Assembly (NCBI GenBank): GCA_018644665.1
Contig: JABGQA010000074.1
Location: 1 to 64,000 of the forward strand
Origin: Candidatus Poribacteria bacterium
Lineage (GTDB): Bacteria; Poribacteria; WGA-4E; GCA-2687025
Reading direction: 5' to 3'
Length of the DNA: 64,000 nt
Part shown: one piece after another, positions 62,958 through 64,000 of the stretch
How the letters are laid out: each line of letters begins with the position of its first letter
How positions within the stretch are numbered: the first letter of the stretch is position 1
Position numbers and translations under genes: made by a program
The notes under the pieces: model-generated
What the model was told of the DNA's origin: nothing
Databases searched by the model: none
Seen by the model: the letters and a program-made list of their open reading frames with translations, nothing else

Positions 62958-63896
62958 TCATTCCTTGCGGAAAACAACCGTGATCTCGCCACGCTGGGTG
63001 GTCTGGACCACCCCCGGGGCGAGCGGGGCGAACTGGATCTTGGAGGCGTAGGCCTTCGCGAGCCGTTCCAGCAGCGGACTACCGGCCTTCTTCTTGATAA
63101 GGGTCGATTGCACGCGGCCATTCGCGGCGACCGTGAAGGATATGGTCACCGTCCCGCCGTCCTTGCCCTTCGATACGGGCGCAGCGGGAAGGTACCTCAG
63201 GCTGCGTCCCTTCACCTCACCGGTGAGCTGGTACCCGCCTGGCAGGGACAGCGACTGACGCGCGCTTGTCGACACGCCGGGCGCGCGCACTCGGTCGGCG
63301 CCTGGGCGGAGGACTGGGTTCGAGCCGACACGGTCCCCGACATCGCTACGTGGCCCGATGGCGGCGCCCCGGTCGCCCAGCGGTAAAGCTGTTGAGTGCG
63401 GGGCATCCGTGGGTTCGCCTGTCAAGACGCCGTCGTCTGCCCGCCGTGTCATTCCAGGCGCTCCGGCGGCGCTACTGCTCATGTTTGGCGCGATGCGACG
63501 CAGGCGTTCGTCGGCGTTCTGCGCGGAGGGATCGGACAGTATACGCGACGCTACGGACGCGCCCTCCTGGTCGCGCGGGAGTTCTCGAGGCGGCACGACC
63601 TGCATCGGCTCCGGTCTGACCCAGGCCTCCTCCGCGATGGCGGGGGCTTCCTCGGGACGTTCGCGGATCGGCGGCAGCATCACAACGTGGACCGTCTCGT
63701 CAGCGCGGAACGCGCGACTGATCGCTTTGGGCGCCACGGTGAGACCAAGGAGCGCGACGAACACGACATGGGCGCCGAGAGTCCACACGAAGTAGCGCGG
63801 GGACACACGCAGATGGCGCAGCAGTGCCAAGAGGGCGCCACCCACGCCGACCATGGCGAGTGCGATGAAAAGCGCGCGGAGCGGGGATGGGTCCAC
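62958..63896 (-). CDS. TonB-like energy transducer with TonB C-terminal domain
   Basis: A 312-residue membrane protein. Two hydrophobic segments at ~7-28 and ~35-56 are followed by a Pro/Ala-rich periplasmic spacer (IRERPEEAPAIAEEAW...). A TonB C-terminal domain sits at ~230-312 (RSLRYLPAAPVSKGKDGGTVTISFTVAANGRVQSTLIKKKAGSPLLERLAKAYASKIQFAPL). It probably couples an ExbB/ExbD-type motor to an outer-membrane receptor; no exbB/exbD is seen in the remaining ~100 bases of the window. The two N-terminal helices, instead of one, are unusual. Confidence 0.8.
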   Translation of the reverse strand: MDPSPLRALFIALAMVGVGGALLALLRHLRVSPRYFVWTLGAHVVFVALLGLTVAPKAISRAFRADETVHVVMLPPIRERPEEAPAIAEEAWVRPEPMQVVPPRELPRDQEGASVASRILSDPSAQNADERLRRIAPNMSSSAAGAPGMTRRADDGVLTGEPTDAPHSTALPLGDRGAAIGPRSDVGDRVGSNPVLRPGADRVRAPGVSTSARQSLSLPGGYQLTGEVKGRSLRYLPAAPVSKGKDGGTVTISFTVAANGRVQSTLIKKKAGSPLLERLAKAYASKIQFAPLAPGVVQTTQRGEITVVFRKE

Positions 63897-64000
63897 CGAC
63901 GACTCCTAACGGGCGCATGCGGCCGCCACCGGCCTCGACGGCGCCTGCTCGGTTATACGTCGTGTCCGGCGCCGCCGGTTACCGTCGCGAGGGTCCGCGC

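Overview
This is a GC-rich bacterial chromosome segment. Three things point to Candidatus Poribacteria or a close relative. Two secreted LamG proteins share an ATTWAAVK-type C-terminal tail, and a third exported protein ends in a YPNPFNPETWIPF/FlgD-like sorting domain. The window also has dockerin-like lipoproteins, a DUF1501 protein and a Gfo/Idh/MocA plus xylose-isomerase-like gene pair. This assignment is inference from protein style, not from a search.

Layout. 1-413: 3' end of a 23S rRNA gene, 5S rRNA and a terminator. 444-4549: TrmH-family methyltransferase, a coiled-coil protein, an HD-CHAD fusion and a convergent DUF1501 protein. 4740-17277: a ~12.5 kb integrative element bounded by two identical 83 bp copies of an entire tRNA-His gene. 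It carries a tyrosine integrase at one end and an excisionase-like HTH gene at the other. Between them lie exported or hypothetical cargo genes and a replication block: XRE regulator, primase-helicase, and a SpoVG-like protein with an SSB-type acidic tip. No capsid, relaxase or conjugation gene is visible.

17278-25852: three paralogous exported/membrane proteins with carboxypeptidase-regulatory-like domains, a LamG protein, tRNA-Leu(CAA), and an operon of four NAD-dependent epimerase-like genes including a tandem duplicate. 26054-27310: an ECF sigma factor fused to a phenylalanyl-tRNA synthetase alpha-like catalytic domain, the most unusual gene here. 27443-33138: M50 peptidase, gamma-glutamylcyclotransferase-like protein, and a nucleotidyltransferase translationally coupled to uvrA. 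33139-43077: a 1437-residue two-propeller WD40 surface protein, an M60-like peptidase, a second LamG protein, and a sugar oxidoreductase/isomerase pair.

43087-53800: a minus-strand heavy-metal (probably copper/silver) efflux operon. Its genes run from a Cys-rich exported protein and a YHS-like metal protein through two TolC-like proteins, a CusB-like adaptor with six CPMHP...CGMDL-type motifs and a CusA-like pump to a beta-barrel protein. 54030-63896: HNH endonuclease, lipoprotein, the conserved rnpA-yidD-yidC-jag-mnmE block, HAD phosphatase, TPR lipoprotein and TonB-like protein.

A short palindromic repeat occurs in four intergenic regions, three of them between convergent genes. Most long overlapping or antisense reading frames are high-GC shadows and are omitted.
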